From CALHVX01 sp038757945 (GTDB lineage Bacteria > Pseudomonadota > Gammaproteobacteria > Pseudomonadales > Azotimanducaceae): a stretch of DNA of 64,000 nt. A model generated the notes under the pieces. That model saw nothing but the letters and a program-made list of their open reading frames with translations. It had not been told where the DNA came from and searched no databases. A program made the position numbers and the translations under genes. How positions within the stretch are numbered: the stretch's first letter is position 1; the number at the start of each line of letters is the position of its first letter. The stretch is from NCBI GenBank assembly GCA_038757945.1, contig JBCDGJ010000002.1, positions 1 through 64,000 of the forward strand, written 5' to 3'. Below are positions 25,258 through 34,106 of this stretch, in pieces.

Positions 25258-27355
25258 CACCTGCGCGACCCATTAACCTCGCTTGCGCCGACACCCGCTT
25301 GGCCTTACCCGGCGTGAGCCGGCGATAGCTGCCAGCGCTCTTGAGCACCCAGGCCTGGGTGTTGTCCTGCAGATACAGATCGAACTCGTCCATGATGCGC
25401 ATGCGGATGTCGGCATCGTCGACCGGAAAGCAGGTCTCGACGCGATTGAAGAAATTGCGTCCCATCCAGTCGGCGCTGGACAGGTACACGCGCGTGTCGC
25501 CAGCGTTGGCGAAGGCGAACATCCGGGTGTGTTCAAGGAACCGCCCGATGATCGAACGCACGCGGATGTTCTCCGAGACGCCGGTGATACCGGGGCGCAG
25601 CGCGCAGATGCCACGGATCACGAGATCCACCCGGACTCCTGCCTGCGACGCGCGATACAGCGCCTGAATGATCTCGGGCTCGATGAGGGCATTCATCTTC
25701 GCCTTGATCCACGCCGGCCGCCCCGCCCGCTGATGCGCAATCTCGGCGTCGACCAGCTCGATCATGGTCCGGTGCAGCGAGAAGGGCGACTGCAGCAGCC
25801 GGCGCAGCCGACCCGCCTTGCCGATGGTCGTGAGCTGCTGAAACAGCGTCTGTACGTCCTCACCAATGTCACGATCGCAGGTGAACAGGCCGTAGTCGGT
25901 GTACAGCCGCGCCGTGCGCTGGTGGTAGTTACCGGTGCCCAGATGCACGTAGCGCTTCAGGCTGCGCCCCTCCCGCCGCAGCACCAGGCACATCTTAGCG
26001 TGCGTCTTGTGGCCGACAACGCCATACATGACCTGCGCGCCCGCCTCCTGCAGGACATCCGCCAGCTCGATGTTAGCTTCTTCATCAAAGCGCGCGCGCA
26101 GCTCGATGATGACCAGCACCTCCTTGCCGTTGCGGGCGGCCTCCATGAGCGCTTCGACCACCGCGGACTGGGTACCCGTGCGATAGAGGGTCTGTCGGAT
26201 GGCCAGCACCGATGGATCGCGGGCGGCCGAGCGCAGCAGATCCACAAACGGGCCGAAAGCATCGAAGGGATGATGGACCAGGATGTCGCCACCGCTGATG
26301 GCGGCAAACGGATCTGCTGCCTCGGCAAAAGCTTTGGGCACCTGCGGCACGAAGGGTGGAAACTCGAGATCGGCGCGCCGCGCCATGTCCGGCACCGCGG
26401 CCAGGCGGTTCAGGTTGACCGGACCATCGCAGCCATAGACGTCGTCCGGACCCAGCTTGAACTGGCTGCGTAGAAAGGCCACCAGCTCGGCCGGACAGTC
26501 ACTGGCAACCTCGAGCCGCACGGCATCGCCATAGTGCCGCTGCGACAGCTCGCCTTCGATAGCCCGCTTGAGATCGTCGACCTCTTCTTCATCCACAAAC
26601 AGATCACTGTTGCGGGTGACGCGAAACTGGTAGCAGCCGGTGATCTTCATACCGCGGAACAGATCGCCGACGTAGGCAGCGATGATCGACGACAGCAGCA
26701 CGAAGTCGTGCCCGCCAGACGCTGCGGTGTCCGGCAGAGCGATGACCCGCGGCAGCGCCCGCGGTGCAGGCACTACGGCCTTGCCGCTCTGCCGGCCGAA
26801 GACATCCTCGCCCTCGACCGTGACGATGAAGTTCAGCGCCTTGTTCTGCGGCTGGGGAAACGGGTGCGCCGGATCGAGGCCGATGGGGCTCAGAATCGGT
26901 GCCAGCTCACGCTTGAAGTAACGCCGCAGCCACTGCTGCTGCCGGTCGCTCCAGTCCGCTGCGTTGAGAAACCGGATCGACTGCAGGTCGAGCTGCGGCA
27001 CCACGACGTCGCGATAGGTCGTATACAGCTCATCGGAGATCTCATGCACAGCCCTGGCAATCTGCTGCAGCTGTTCCGTCGGTGACAACCCGTCGGCGCC
27101 ACGGCGCGCGGAGGCATAGGCTTCCTGCTGCTTGAGACCGGCGACGCGGATCTCGAAGAACTCGTCAAGCACCGAGCTTGTGATGCACACGAAGCGCAAC
27201 CGTTCGAGCAACGGCAACCGCGCGTCGCGGGCCTGCGCGAGGACACGGCGGCAGAACTCGAGCTGCGAGAGTTCACGGTTGATATACAGCGACGGGTGCG
27301 CGAGATCCGGCACCGATCCTGCGTCAGCGCCGGGGTTCAGCTTCTTGGCGGCCAT
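25244..27355 (-). CDS. ppk1: Polyphosphate kinase 1
   Basis: The 703-residue protein is a full-length PPK1: N domain (YINRELSQLEFCRRVL), head domain, and two PLD-like C domains. The catalytic histidines are in HKTHAKMCLVL (autophosphorylated) and YVHLGTGNYHQRTARLYTDYGL. It polymerises the gamma-phosphate of ATP into polyphosphate. It is divergent from cmoA with only ~50 bp between the starts and overlaps the GT4 gene by 14 bp. Together with ppx at 18783 it completes polyP synthesis and breakdown. Confidence 0.96.
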   Translation of the reverse strand: MAAKKLNPGADAGSVPDLAHPSLYINRELSQLEFCRRVLAQARDARLPLLERLRFVCITSSVLDEFFEIRVAGLKQQEAYASARRGADGLSPTEQLQQIARAVHEISDELYTTYRDVVVPQLDLQSIRFLNAADWSDRQQQWLRRYFKRELAPILSPIGLDPAHPFPQPQNKALNFIVTVEGEDVFGRQSGKAVVPAPRALPRVIALPDTAASGGHDFVLLSSIIAAYVGDLFRGMKITGCYQFRVTRNSDLFVDEEEVDDLKRAIEGELSQRHYGDAVRLEVASDCPAELVAFLRSQFKLGPDDVYGCDGPVNLNRLAAVPDMARRADLEFPPFVPQVPKAFAEAADPFAAISGGDILVHHPFDAFGPFVDLLRSAARDPSVLAIRQTLYRTGTQSAVVEALMEAARNGKEVLVIIELRARFDEEANIELADVLQEAGAQVMYGVVGHKTHAKMCLVLRREGRSLKRYVHLGTGNYHQRTARLYTDYGLFTCDRDIGEDVQTLFQQLTTIGKAGRLRRLLQSPFSLHRTMIELVDAEIAHQRAGRPAWIKAKMNALIEPEIIQALYRASQAGVRVDLVIRGICALRPGITGVSENIRVRSIIGRFLEHTRMFAFANAGDTRVYLSSADWMGRNFFNRVETCFPVDDADIRMRIMDEFDLYLQDNTQAWVLKSAGSYRRLTPGKAKRVSAQARLMGRAGDAAA

Positions 27356-27406
27356 TCGGTTACGCTATCACATGTTCCCGGAGCAGATGACCGCGGCACG
27401 GCGCAC

Positions 27407-28123
27407 ATGGCACAGGACCAGGTATTTTCCAGACCCCGCTCGGACCTCGTCGACTTTCGCTTTGACGCCGAAGTCGTCGGGGTGTTTCCCGACATGATCC
27501 GGCGTTCCGTGCCTGCCTACGAAACCGTGCTGCCGCTGGCTGCGCTGATTCTCGCTCGCCATCTGGCCGCCGGAGCAAAGGTCTACGATCTCGGCAGCTC
27601 CCTCGGCGCGTCCAGCCTTGCGCTGCTCAAGCAGAGCGCTGATCCACAGCTCCGGGTCACAGGAATCGACGCGTCGCCAGACATGGTGCAGACAGCTCGC
27701 GCCCAGATCAGCGATCCGCGGGTGAGCTTCCACTGCGCCGGGGTGCAGACGTTTGACTACGAACCCTGCGACGGCATTCTGTTGAACTACCTGCTGCAGT
27801 TCATTCCGCTGGACGAACGCGGCGGGCTTCTGGAGCAGTTGTTCGCGGCTCTCAAACCCGGCGGCTGTCTGGTGCTGACCGAAAAAGTTGAGCTCGACAA
27901 CGACGAGGACAATGCCTGGGCCGCGGCCGTCCATCTGGACTTCAAACGCGCCAACGGCTACTCGGAGCTCGAGATCGCACAGAAGCGAGCGGCGCTGGAA
28001 CGGGTGATGCCGATCGAAACGGAGCAGACACACCTCGAGCGCCTGCGCGGCATCGGTTTCACCCCTGTGCGTCAGTGGTTCCGCTGTCTGAACTGGGCGG
28101 CCTTCGTCGCCTGGAAGCCCTGA
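27407..28123 (+). CDS. cmoA: Carboxy-S-adenosyl-L-methionine synthase
   Basis: The 238-residue protein matches CmoA: DLVDFRFDAEVVGVFPDMIRRSVPAY at the N-terminus, VYDLGSSLGASSLALL, and HLDFKRANGYSELEIAQKR near the C-terminus. It converts SAM and prephenate to carboxy-SAM for the cmo5U34 tRNA wobble modification. The start is ATG 27407, where homology begins; a longer frame from 27296 overlaps ppk antisense and is rejected. cmoB follows after 34 bp, the standard gammaproteobacterial order. Confidence 0.95.
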   Translation: MAQDQVFSRPRSDLVDFRFDAEVVGVFPDMIRRSVPAYETVLPLAALILARHLAAGAKVYDLGSSLGASSLALLKQSADPQLRVTGIDASPDMVQTARAQISDPRVSFHCAGVQTFDYEPCDGILLNYLLQFIPLDERGGLLEQLFAALKPGGCLVLTEKVELDNDEDNAWAAAVHLDFKRANGYSELEIAQKRAALERVMPIETEQTHLERLRGIGFTPVRQWFRCLNWAAFVAWKP

Positions 28124-28157
28124 GCCGACGGCCAACCAATCCACCATCAACGACCGG

Positions 28158-29153
28158 GTGCCCGAGCAGCTCCGGCAGCGGCTCGAGGGAGCGCTGGGTG
28201 ATCACTATCCAGCGCCGCTTCGAGCCACGCTGCTGGCCGCTACCGCAAGATTCAGTTCTGCTGCCCACGGCGACTACGCTCGCTGGGCCGAGGCCCTGGA
28301 TACCCTGCCCCGCATCACGCCGGTGACGATCGACACGAGCATGGGGGTCCAGCTCTGCGCCAGCCGGCCGGTCGCCCTGAACCCCCTGATGCAGGCGTTG
28401 CGCCAGTTCCGGCCCTGGCGCAAAGGTCCCTTCGACCTCTTCGGCCTCGGGCTCGATACCGAGTGGCGCTCCGACTGGAAATGGGACCGCGTCGCGGGCG
28501 CCGTCAACTGGACCGACGCCCACGTGCTGGACGTTGGCTGCGGCAACGGCTACTTCGGCTGGCGCATGCTGGGCGCTGGCGCGACCCAGGTGATCGGCAT
28601 CGACCCGACGCTGCTGTTCTGCATGCAGCACCTCGCCATCGATCACTTCGCCAGCGGTGATCCGCGCTGCCGCGAGCGCAACTGGGTGCTGCCGCTGCCG
28701 CTCGAGGCACTGCCGGCTGATGGCACCCTGGAAAGCCTCGAGTTCGACCTGACGCTCAGCATGGGCGTGCTCTACCACCGCCGCGACCCGGCCGAGCACC
28801 TGCGCTCCCTGTACCGGACGCTGCGTCCGGGCGGCACGCTGCTGCTCGAGACGCTGGTTGTCGCGACGGGTCCGGACCTGGAACCGGCCCGGCACAAGCA
28901 GCGCTACGCGCAGATGCGCAACGTCTGGATCGTGCCGCGGGCACACACCGTGCTGGCCTGGCTGGCGGGTGCCGGCTTCAGCAGCGCCGCCTGTATCGAT
29001 CTCAGCCCGACCAGCGTCGCAGAACAGCACACCACCGCCTGGATGCGATTCGATTCCCTGCCAACCTTTCTCGACGCGGAGGACCCCACGCAGACCCGGG
29101 AAGGCTGGCCGGCACCGCTGCGAGCGCTATTCCTCGCGCACCGGCCCGCCTGA
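28158..29153 (+). CDS. cmoB: tRNA U34 carboxymethyltransferase
   Basis: The 331-residue product begins at GTG 28158 and carries the CmoB signature: RKGPFDLFGLGLDTEWRSDWKWDR, VLDVGCGNGYFGWRM, and MGVLYHRRDPAEHLRSLYRTLRPGG. It transfers carboxymethyl from carboxy-SAM to 5-hydroxyuridine-34 of several tRNAs. Length matches E. coli CmoB (323). It pairs with cmoA just upstream, so the pathway is complete here. Confidence 0.96.
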   Translation: MPEQLRQRLEGALGDHYPAPLRATLLAATARFSSAAHGDYARWAEALDTLPRITPVTIDTSMGVQLCASRPVALNPLMQALRQFRPWRKGPFDLFGLGLDTEWRSDWKWDRVAGAVNWTDAHVLDVGCGNGYFGWRMLGAGATQVIGIDPTLLFCMQHLAIDHFASGDPRCRERNWVLPLPLEALPADGTLESLEFDLTLSMGVLYHRRDPAEHLRSLYRTLRPGGTLLLETLVVATGPDLEPARHKQRYAQMRNVWIVPRAHTVLAWLAGAGFSSAACIDLSPTSVAEQHTTAWMRFDSLPTFLDAEDPTQTREGWPAPLRALFLAHRPA

Positions 29154-29220
29154 GCGAGAGGTCGGACCAGTCGCGCCGGCAGCTGAGCCCGCTGCAGCGC
29201 CGTGCTAACCTGCGCGCACG

Positions 29221-29595
29221 ATGCTTGAAACCCTGAATTTCCAGTTTCGCTTTCGCGGCAAACAGGCACGCCTGCTCGAGCTCTACGCCTGCTTCATCGA
29301 CAACGATCACAAAGCGCTGCACCCGACGCAGCTTGCGCGGCGCACCGGCATGAGCTTCAGCGAGGTCACCCGCCGCCTCGACTCGACTCCGGAACTGTTC
29401 GTGAAACTGCCGCGGCGACCGGACGGCATCACCCGGTACCGGCTGACCACAGCGGCGGCAGCCCGCGGCGAAGACGCAACGGCGGCTCTGGTGCGCTCCC
29501 AGGCACGCCGGGAAACGTTCATCCTCTATGCCATCGGCAGCATGATCGTGATGACCGGGATCATTGCGATCGTGCTGATCGGACCGGCACTGTAG
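29221..29595 (+). CDS. Small protein: winged-helix-like domain plus C-terminal membrane helix
   Basis: The 124-residue protein has an N-terminal region (~20-75) that resembles a winged helix, LHPTQLARRTGMSFSEVTRRLD as turn-helix and a KLPRRPDGITRYRLT wing, and one C-terminal membrane helix (FILYAIGSMIVMTGIIAIVLI). It would be a tail-anchored DNA- or protein-binding factor at the membrane. No family is recognised. It stands alone between cmoB and an acyl-CoA dehydrogenase gene, each separated by 70-80 bp. Confidence 0.75.
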   Translation: MLETLNFQFRFRGKQARLLELYACFIDNDHKALHPTQLARRTGMSFSEVTRRLDSTPELFVKLPRRPDGITRYRLTTAAAARGEDATAALVRSQARRETFILYAIGSMIVMTGIIAIVLIGPAL

Positions 29596-29676
29596 CGTCC
29601 CGGCTGATGAGCTCACCGACACTCCGACCGAGCTGGCCTGCGCCGCGACTTCGAGCTCAGCGGACCGGACGCTAGC

Positions 29677-30783
29677 GTGCCGGAACAGCTGACGCCTGAA
29701 GCCGAACGCTGGCGCGACTGCGCTGACCGCTTCGCGCTGGACGTGCTGCTGCCCCTCGCCGACACGCCGGCTGCCGACGCCAGGCCGACGATCATCGAGC
29801 AGTCCCAAGCCAGCGGTCTCTACACGCTCACGCAGCCGGCCGCCTTCGGCGGCAGCGCAGCCGATCAGCTGACGCTGTGCGCAGCGCGGGACGCGCTGAT
29901 GGCCCGGAACCCGCCGCACAGCAGCGCTGTCTTCGGGCCGGGCCCCGGCGTCCTCGCCGGCGTCGACGAGCCACTACGCAGCCGTTATCTGGAGCCGCTG
30001 CTCAGCGGCCGGCTGCGGAGCGGTTTCGCCAGGCCCGACCCCGGCGCCGCGCCGCACTTTCCCCGCGCGGAGCCGACCGCCGAGGGTTACCTGGTGAATG
30101 GGCAGAAGTCCTACGTCACCGGCGGTGCCAGCGCCGACTTTCTCAACACGGTCGTACAGATCGACGACAAGCCGGCGCTCCTGATTATCGACACGGCGCA
30201 GGAGGGCGTGGAACGCGAGCGTGTCTTTCAATCCATCGACGGCAGCCAGCACGCCGCCTTCCGTTTCAGGAACGCTCTGGTTCCCACCACCAACCTGCTG
30301 GCTGCGCCCGGCGCCGGCATGCCAAAAGCGCTCGGCCAGATCGGCGACACGCGCCTGATGATCGCAGCCAACTGCGTCGGGCTCAGCCGTTGGGTGTACC
30401 AGCAGCTCTGTGAACATCTGGACCAGCCCGCACGCGGGGGCGGCCAGCGTGGCGACGATGCGGTCGCCCGGCTGCGGCTCGGGGAATGTTACGTCGCGCT
30501 CTTTGCCGCGCGCAGCATGCTGTACCGCACCGCGCGCCTCGCCGACGGCGGTGACCGGGCCATCAACGAAGCCATGGCGTGCAAGGTATTCGCGGTAGAC
30601 ACGCTGACCCAGCTCATCGACAGCGGAATTCAGCTCATCGGCGGCGGCGCCGTAGTCGAAGATCATCCGCTGGCGCGCCTCTACCGCGAAGTGCGCAGCC
30701 TGCGGCTGGCGGAAGGTGCTACAGACCAGCTGCTGCGCAACATCGCGCGTGGGCGGTTGGAGCTCGGAAAAGGGCGTCTCTGA
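29677..30783 (+). CDS. Acyl-CoA dehydrogenase family protein
   Basis: The 368-residue product starts at GTG 29677. The beta-domain has FARPDPGAAPHFPRAEP and VNGQKSYVTGGASADF; the C-terminal end LYREVRSLRLAEGATDQLLRNIARGRL carries the usual catalytic Glu context (AEGAT). It lacks the long N-terminal helical bundle seen in the ACAD at 14808 and is at the short end of the family. Acyl-CoA substrate unknown. Just downstream lies a 14-bp tandem repeat at the 3' end of the convergent TauD gene. Confidence 0.85.
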   Translation: MPEQLTPEAERWRDCADRFALDVLLPLADTPAADARPTIIEQSQASGLYTLTQPAAFGGSAADQLTLCAARDALMARNPPHSSAVFGPGPGVLAGVDEPLRSRYLEPLLSGRLRSGFARPDPGAAPHFPRAEPTAEGYLVNGQKSYVTGGASADFLNTVVQIDDKPALLIIDTAQEGVERERVFQSIDGSQHAAFRFRNALVPTTNLLAAPGAGMPKALGQIGDTRLMIAANCVGLSRWVYQQLCEHLDQPARGGGQRGDDAVARLRLGECYVALFAARSMLYRTARLADGGDRAINEAMACKVFAVDTLTQLIDSGIQLIGGGAVVEDHPLARLYREVRSLRLAEGATDQLLRNIARGRLELGKGRL

Positions 30784-30797
30784 ACGGTAGGAGTGGT

Positions 30798-30850
30798 GGC
30801 CGTCACACGCTGGCTGTCACACGCTGGGCGTCACACGCTGGCCGTCACAC
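30798..30850. repeat. 14-bp direct repeat, about 3.8 copies
   Basis: Four consecutive units of GGCCGTCACACGCT with single-base changes at the third and fourth positions (GGCTGTCACACGCT, GGGCGTCACACGCT) start at 30798, 30812, 30826 and 30840, the last one truncated after 11 bases. The TauD stop codon (minus strand, 30847-30845) falls in the last unit. The array occupies most of the 61-bp gap between the convergent acyl-CoA dehydrogenase and TauD genes and probably arose by slippage. Confidence 0.9.
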
Positions 30851-31696
30851 AGGTCCTGCCCAGGGCGCAGGCGCTTCCAGGCACCGGGCAGTAACCCGTT
30901 CACCGCGCCGGCATTCCGGGTAGTAGTCCCAGACCGCATGATGGTGCACGCCCATGTTGTCCCACAGCACGAGCGTGTTGGGCTGCCACTGCACCCGACA
31001 CTGGATGCGCGTGTTCGCCTCGACATGGCGGAACAGCAGCTGCAGCAGCGCATCACTCTCTCGCTTCGACAGGCCGTCGATCGACTCCGTAAAGGCCTCG
31101 TTCACGTACAGCACCGGGTCGCCGCTCTGTGGGTGGCTGATCACCACCGGATGGCGCGCTTGGGGATAGTGCTGGCCGGGTTTGAGGCGCACGCCGTAGG
31201 CGCGCAGGTCCTGTTCGCCGCTGTGCACGGCGGTCAGCCCGACCAGCAGCTGCTGGATGGGGTCGGAGAGGCTCGTGAACGCGTCGGTCATGTTGGCGAA
31301 CATCGTATCGCCCCCGCCGGATGGCGGCGTTTGTGTGATGTACAGCGCCGAGGCGCTCGGGGGCACCGGTTCGCAGGACAGATCCGTGTGCCAGCTTTCG
31401 CCGTTGGCCACACGGGTCTCAGCGCCGATGTTGATCTTGAAAATCTCCGGATCTCCCGGAAGGCCGAGCTCGGTCTTGGCTGGATGCGTCTGCAGCGGTC
31501 CCCAGAGACGGCCGAACTGCTTGTGCGCCTCCCGGTCGAGCCGCTGATCCCGGAACACGAGCACGCGGTGACGGGCAAAGGCCTCGCGCAGTGCTGCCAG
31601 GGCTGGTGCGGACAGTGCCGCAAGGTCGAGACCATGAACCTCGGCGCCGATCCGCGGCGTGATCGGGACGATATCGAGCGCTGACGCATCGGTCAT
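30845..31696 (-). CDS. TauD/TfdA-family Fe(II)/2-oxoglutarate dioxygenase
   Basis: The 283-residue protein has the TauD layout: N-terminal GAEVHGLDLAAL, the metal motif in GESWHTDLSCEP (His, Asp) and the distal His and 2OG-binding Arg in MGVHHHAVWDYYPECRRGERVTA. The start is set at ATG 31696, preceded by GGAGG at 6 nt, rather than the longer frame. Members hydroxylate taurine, sulfonates, 2,4-D or other acids; HTDLSCEPVPPSA and the lack of a sulfur-uptake operon leave the substrate open. It is convergent with the acyl-CoA dehydrogenase gene. Confidence 0.9.
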   Translation of the reverse strand: MTDASALDIVPITPRIGAEVHGLDLAALSAPALAALREAFARHRVLVFRDQRLDREAHKQFGRLWGPLQTHPAKTELGLPGDPEIFKINIGAETRVANGESWHTDLSCEPVPPSASALYITQTPPSGGGDTMFANMTDAFTSLSDPIQQLLVGLTAVHSGEQDLRAYGVRLKPGQHYPQARHPVVISHPQSGDPVLYVNEAFTESIDGLSKRESDALLQLLFRHVEANTRIQCRVQWQPNTLVLWDNMGVHHHAVWDYYPECRRGERVTARCLEAPAPWAGPV

Positions 31697-31877
31697 GGGA
31701 GCCTCCGCAGCTCGTCTTGATGGTCTCTTCGGCTGACGGTCCATGGATCACTGGCCCTGGAGTGGTGTCCTCGAACGATATCGTGCCACTATCGACGGCG
31801 GCAACGGCACGGGACGTCCCCGGCCAGCGAAGCTAAAGCTGAGTTCGATCCGCAGAGCGCAACACAACGAGGCCAGC

Positions 31878-32600
31878 GTGCTCAACCCTGTTCTGAACCG
31901 ACAGCCGAACCGGCCCCGCAGCATCACCCGCAGCAGGGATGCGCTGCCTGCGAGCCGCCAGCCCGCATCCCGGAATAGATTCCGAGCGGCACGGCCACAA
32001 CTGCTGCTCGTCGGCGCTCTGCTCGCCGGCTGCGTCAGCGACCGAAAACTCGAAACCGTTCTTGCGGACGCACGCTACACAGAAGCCGCCCTGCAGTACG
32101 AGCTGGATCGCGACAGTACCCGTATCGGCTTCAGCGTTGGCGACACCAGTGGCCGGTTTCGCGTCGTCGACGCGCGGCTCAGCTTTACGGAGCCGGAGCT
32201 CAGCGCGGCCGTGCTGGAAGTCACCATTGCGACCGCGAGCCTGGACCTCTTCAACCCGTTGCTCGAGCAGATGCTGCGCGGAGCCGACTGGTTCGACACC
32301 ACTGCGCACCCGAGCGCGCGCTTTCAGTCCGAGTCCGTCGGCACCGCAGGCGAACAGTCGCTTGCCGTCACAGGCACGCTGACGATCAAGAACATCACAC
32401 AGCCGCTCGAGATCAGCGTCGAGTTTCCCGAGCTGCCGGCGTTGCCCGATCTCACCCTGCCGCCGGAGCGGATCCGGTTCGTGGCCAGCGGCGAGTTTCT
32501 TCGCTCGACTTTCGGCATGGACGACCTGCAGAGCTTCGCGCCCGATGAGGTGCAGCTGGAAATCGACGGTACGCTGCAGCGCGTGCTGCCTCAGCGCTGA
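31878..32600 (+). CDS. YceI-family lipoprotein
   Basis: From GTG 31878 (CGAGG at 6 nt) the product is 240 residues. The N-terminal ~50 residues end in a lipobox LLAGC after LLLVGAL, so it is probably a lipoprotein, although the leader is long and Arg-rich. Residues ~70-235 form a YceI lipocalin-like barrel: FSVGDTSGRFRVVDARLSF, LRGADWFDTTAHPSARFQS, VTGTLTIKNITQPLEISV. YceI proteins bind polyisoprenoids or amphiphiles in the periplasm. An ATG at 31743 would add 45 residues without homology. It is divergent from TauD and 61 bp before pncC. Confidence 0.85.
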   Translation: MLNPVLNRQPNRPRSITRSRDALPASRQPASRNRFRAARPQLLLVGALLAGCVSDRKLETVLADARYTEAALQYELDRDSTRIGFSVGDTSGRFRVVDARLSFTEPELSAAVLEVTIATASLDLFNPLLEQMLRGADWFDTTAHPSARFQSESVGTAGEQSLAVTGTLTIKNITQPLEISVEFPELPALPDLTLPPERIRFVASGEFLRSTFGMDDLQSFAPDEVQLEIDGTLQRVLPQR

Positions 32601-32661
32601 GGAACGGCACAGCCCTGCCCTGCACCGCCCAAAACCAACACCAGCGGAACACAGATCGCCC

Positions 32662-33165
32662 GTGAATCTCGATGACCATCGGCCAACCGTCGAACAGCTC
32701 GCCGAGCTGCTGCTCGGTCGCAAGCAGACGCTGGTTACCGCGGAATCCTGCACCGGGGGCCTGCTCGCCGGTGTTCTGACCGACCTGGCCGGCAGCTCCA
32801 GCTGGTTCTATGGCGGCTTCGTAACCTACACGCTGGAGGCCAAACGTCGATGCCTCGGGGTCGAAGCGCAGACGTTGGATCGCTGGGGTGCCGTCAGCGA
32901 ACCCACCGCACAGGCAATGGCCGCAGGCGCGCTCGCACATTCAAGCGCAGACCTCAGCGTCTCGGTCACCGGCGTCGCCGGTCCTGGCGGCGGAGAGCCG
33001 TTGCTGCCGGTCGGTACGGTGTGGTTCGGCTGGGCGGAGCGGGGCCGCACTCTCATCCACACCGCTGAGCACCAGTTCGAGGGCGACCGGGCAAGCGTCA
33101 GGGATCAGGCCGTGGACCGTGCGCTGCAAGGTCTGCTTCGGCTGCTGGAAACGCCCGTTTCCTGA
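32662..33165 (+). CDS. pncC: Nicotinamide-nucleotide amidohydrolase (CinA C-terminal family)
   Basis: The 167-residue product from GTG 32662 is a stand-alone PncC: TVEQLAELLLGRKQTLVTAESCTGGLLAG, FYGGFVTYTLEAKRRCLGV, and SVTGVAGPGGG with PVGTVWFGWA. It deamidates NMN to nicotinate mononucleotide, recycling NAD by-products. The earlier in-frame ATG at 32545 would overlap the YceI gene and adds no homology. It is the canonical counterpart of the divergent CinA-like domain in the fusion at 8832. Confidence 0.92.
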   Translation: MNLDDHRPTVEQLAELLLGRKQTLVTAESCTGGLLAGVLTDLAGSSSWFYGGFVTYTLEAKRRCLGVEAQTLDRWGAVSEPTAQAMAAGALAHSSADLSVSVTGVAGPGGGEPLLPVGTVWFGWAERGRTLIHTAEHQFEGDRASVRDQAVDRALQGLLRLLETPVS

Positions 33166-33249
33166 CCGGCGCCGCTCCGGCTCACTGGAGCATTGAACCC
33201 TTCTCCGGCCGGGTGCCACTCAATGGCAATACTCGACCTGGAGAACGAG

Positions 33250-33993
33250 ATGCGGTTTCAGGCAACGACCATGGCACTGGTCCTCACGATTTGCGCACCT
33301 TTAGCGCTTGCACAGCCGAACGACATCCTGTCGAGCAGCGGCTACGGCCCTTGGCTGAAGCTCGGCCAGCAACAGGCTGACACGAGGAGCGCAGCAGCTC
33401 AGCAAATCGGTGTCACGCAGCCCGTCCTTGACGGCACACCAAACGTCGTCACCGCCGGAGGGTCTGCGGATCAGACGGTCGCACAAAAAGCGCCAGGGCA
33501 GCAGGCAGGACAGCGTCCTACCTATACCCGAGGCACTACCGTTGGGGCAAACGTGCGCAGCGTGCAGCCAAAGTGCGGGGCTGGCTTGTCGATTCCGTTC
33601 CCGGACGTGTGCAAAACACCGAGCCCCGGCGGCCCGATACCCATTCCCTACCCGAACACCGCCTCGGCCAACGACACCGACGGTGCCAGCAACGTCGCGC
33701 GCAACAGGAAAGCAGGTCTACCGGCCATTGGTACGGGCGAACACCGCATCACACACGGCGATGAGGCGGCTGCGCAAGGTGACGGGGTCAGGAGCACGGC
33801 CAAGCAAGGTAAAACCGAGTTCGTCCAGTACAGCATGGATGTGAAGTTCGAGGGCAGGAACGCGGCCCGCGGCCTTGATCGCCTGTTGCCCAACGATCGC
33901 AACACACCACCGTTCCCGGTCCGGCAGGCACCGATCATCCGAGTACCCACGAACGACGCTCCCTGTCCGCTCTGCGGCGAGGATCGCAACTGA
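33250..33993 (+). CDS. Exported PAAR-like (DUF4150) protein
   Basis: The 247-residue protein has a signal peptide (MALVLTICAPLALA, cleavage near residue 21) and, at ~112-216, a DUF4150/PAAR-like domain: FPDVCKTPSPGGPIPIPYPN, then HGDEAAAQGDGVRSTAKQGKTEFVQYSMDVKFEG. Residues 22-110 are low-complexity, Gln/Ala/Gly-rich, and the C-terminus ends with CPLCG. PAAR-like domains normally tip the type VI secretion spike without a signal peptide, so Sec export is unusual. The start at 33250 is preceded by GGAG. A second exported gene follows within 113 bp; no other T6SS gene is in the window. Confidence 0.82.
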   Translation: MRFQATTMALVLTICAPLALAQPNDILSSSGYGPWLKLGQQQADTRSAAAQQIGVTQPVLDGTPNVVTAGGSADQTVAQKAPGQQAGQRPTYTRGTTVGANVRSVQPKCGAGLSIPFPDVCKTPSPGGPIPIPYPNTASANDTDGASNVARNRKAGLPAIGTGEHRITHGDEAAAQGDGVRSTAKQGKTEFVQYSMDVKFEGRNAARGLDRLLPNDRNTPPFPVRQAPIIRVPTNDAPCPLCGEDRN

Positions 33994-34106
33994 AACCCGG
34001 TTGCCCGCGACAGCGGGCAGCACCCCGGCAGTCCGTGTTTGAACCTGATCGGGCCGGACCGCCACCCATCTGTACCACCACCCGAACCAGAACCCAGGAG
34101 AGCATC

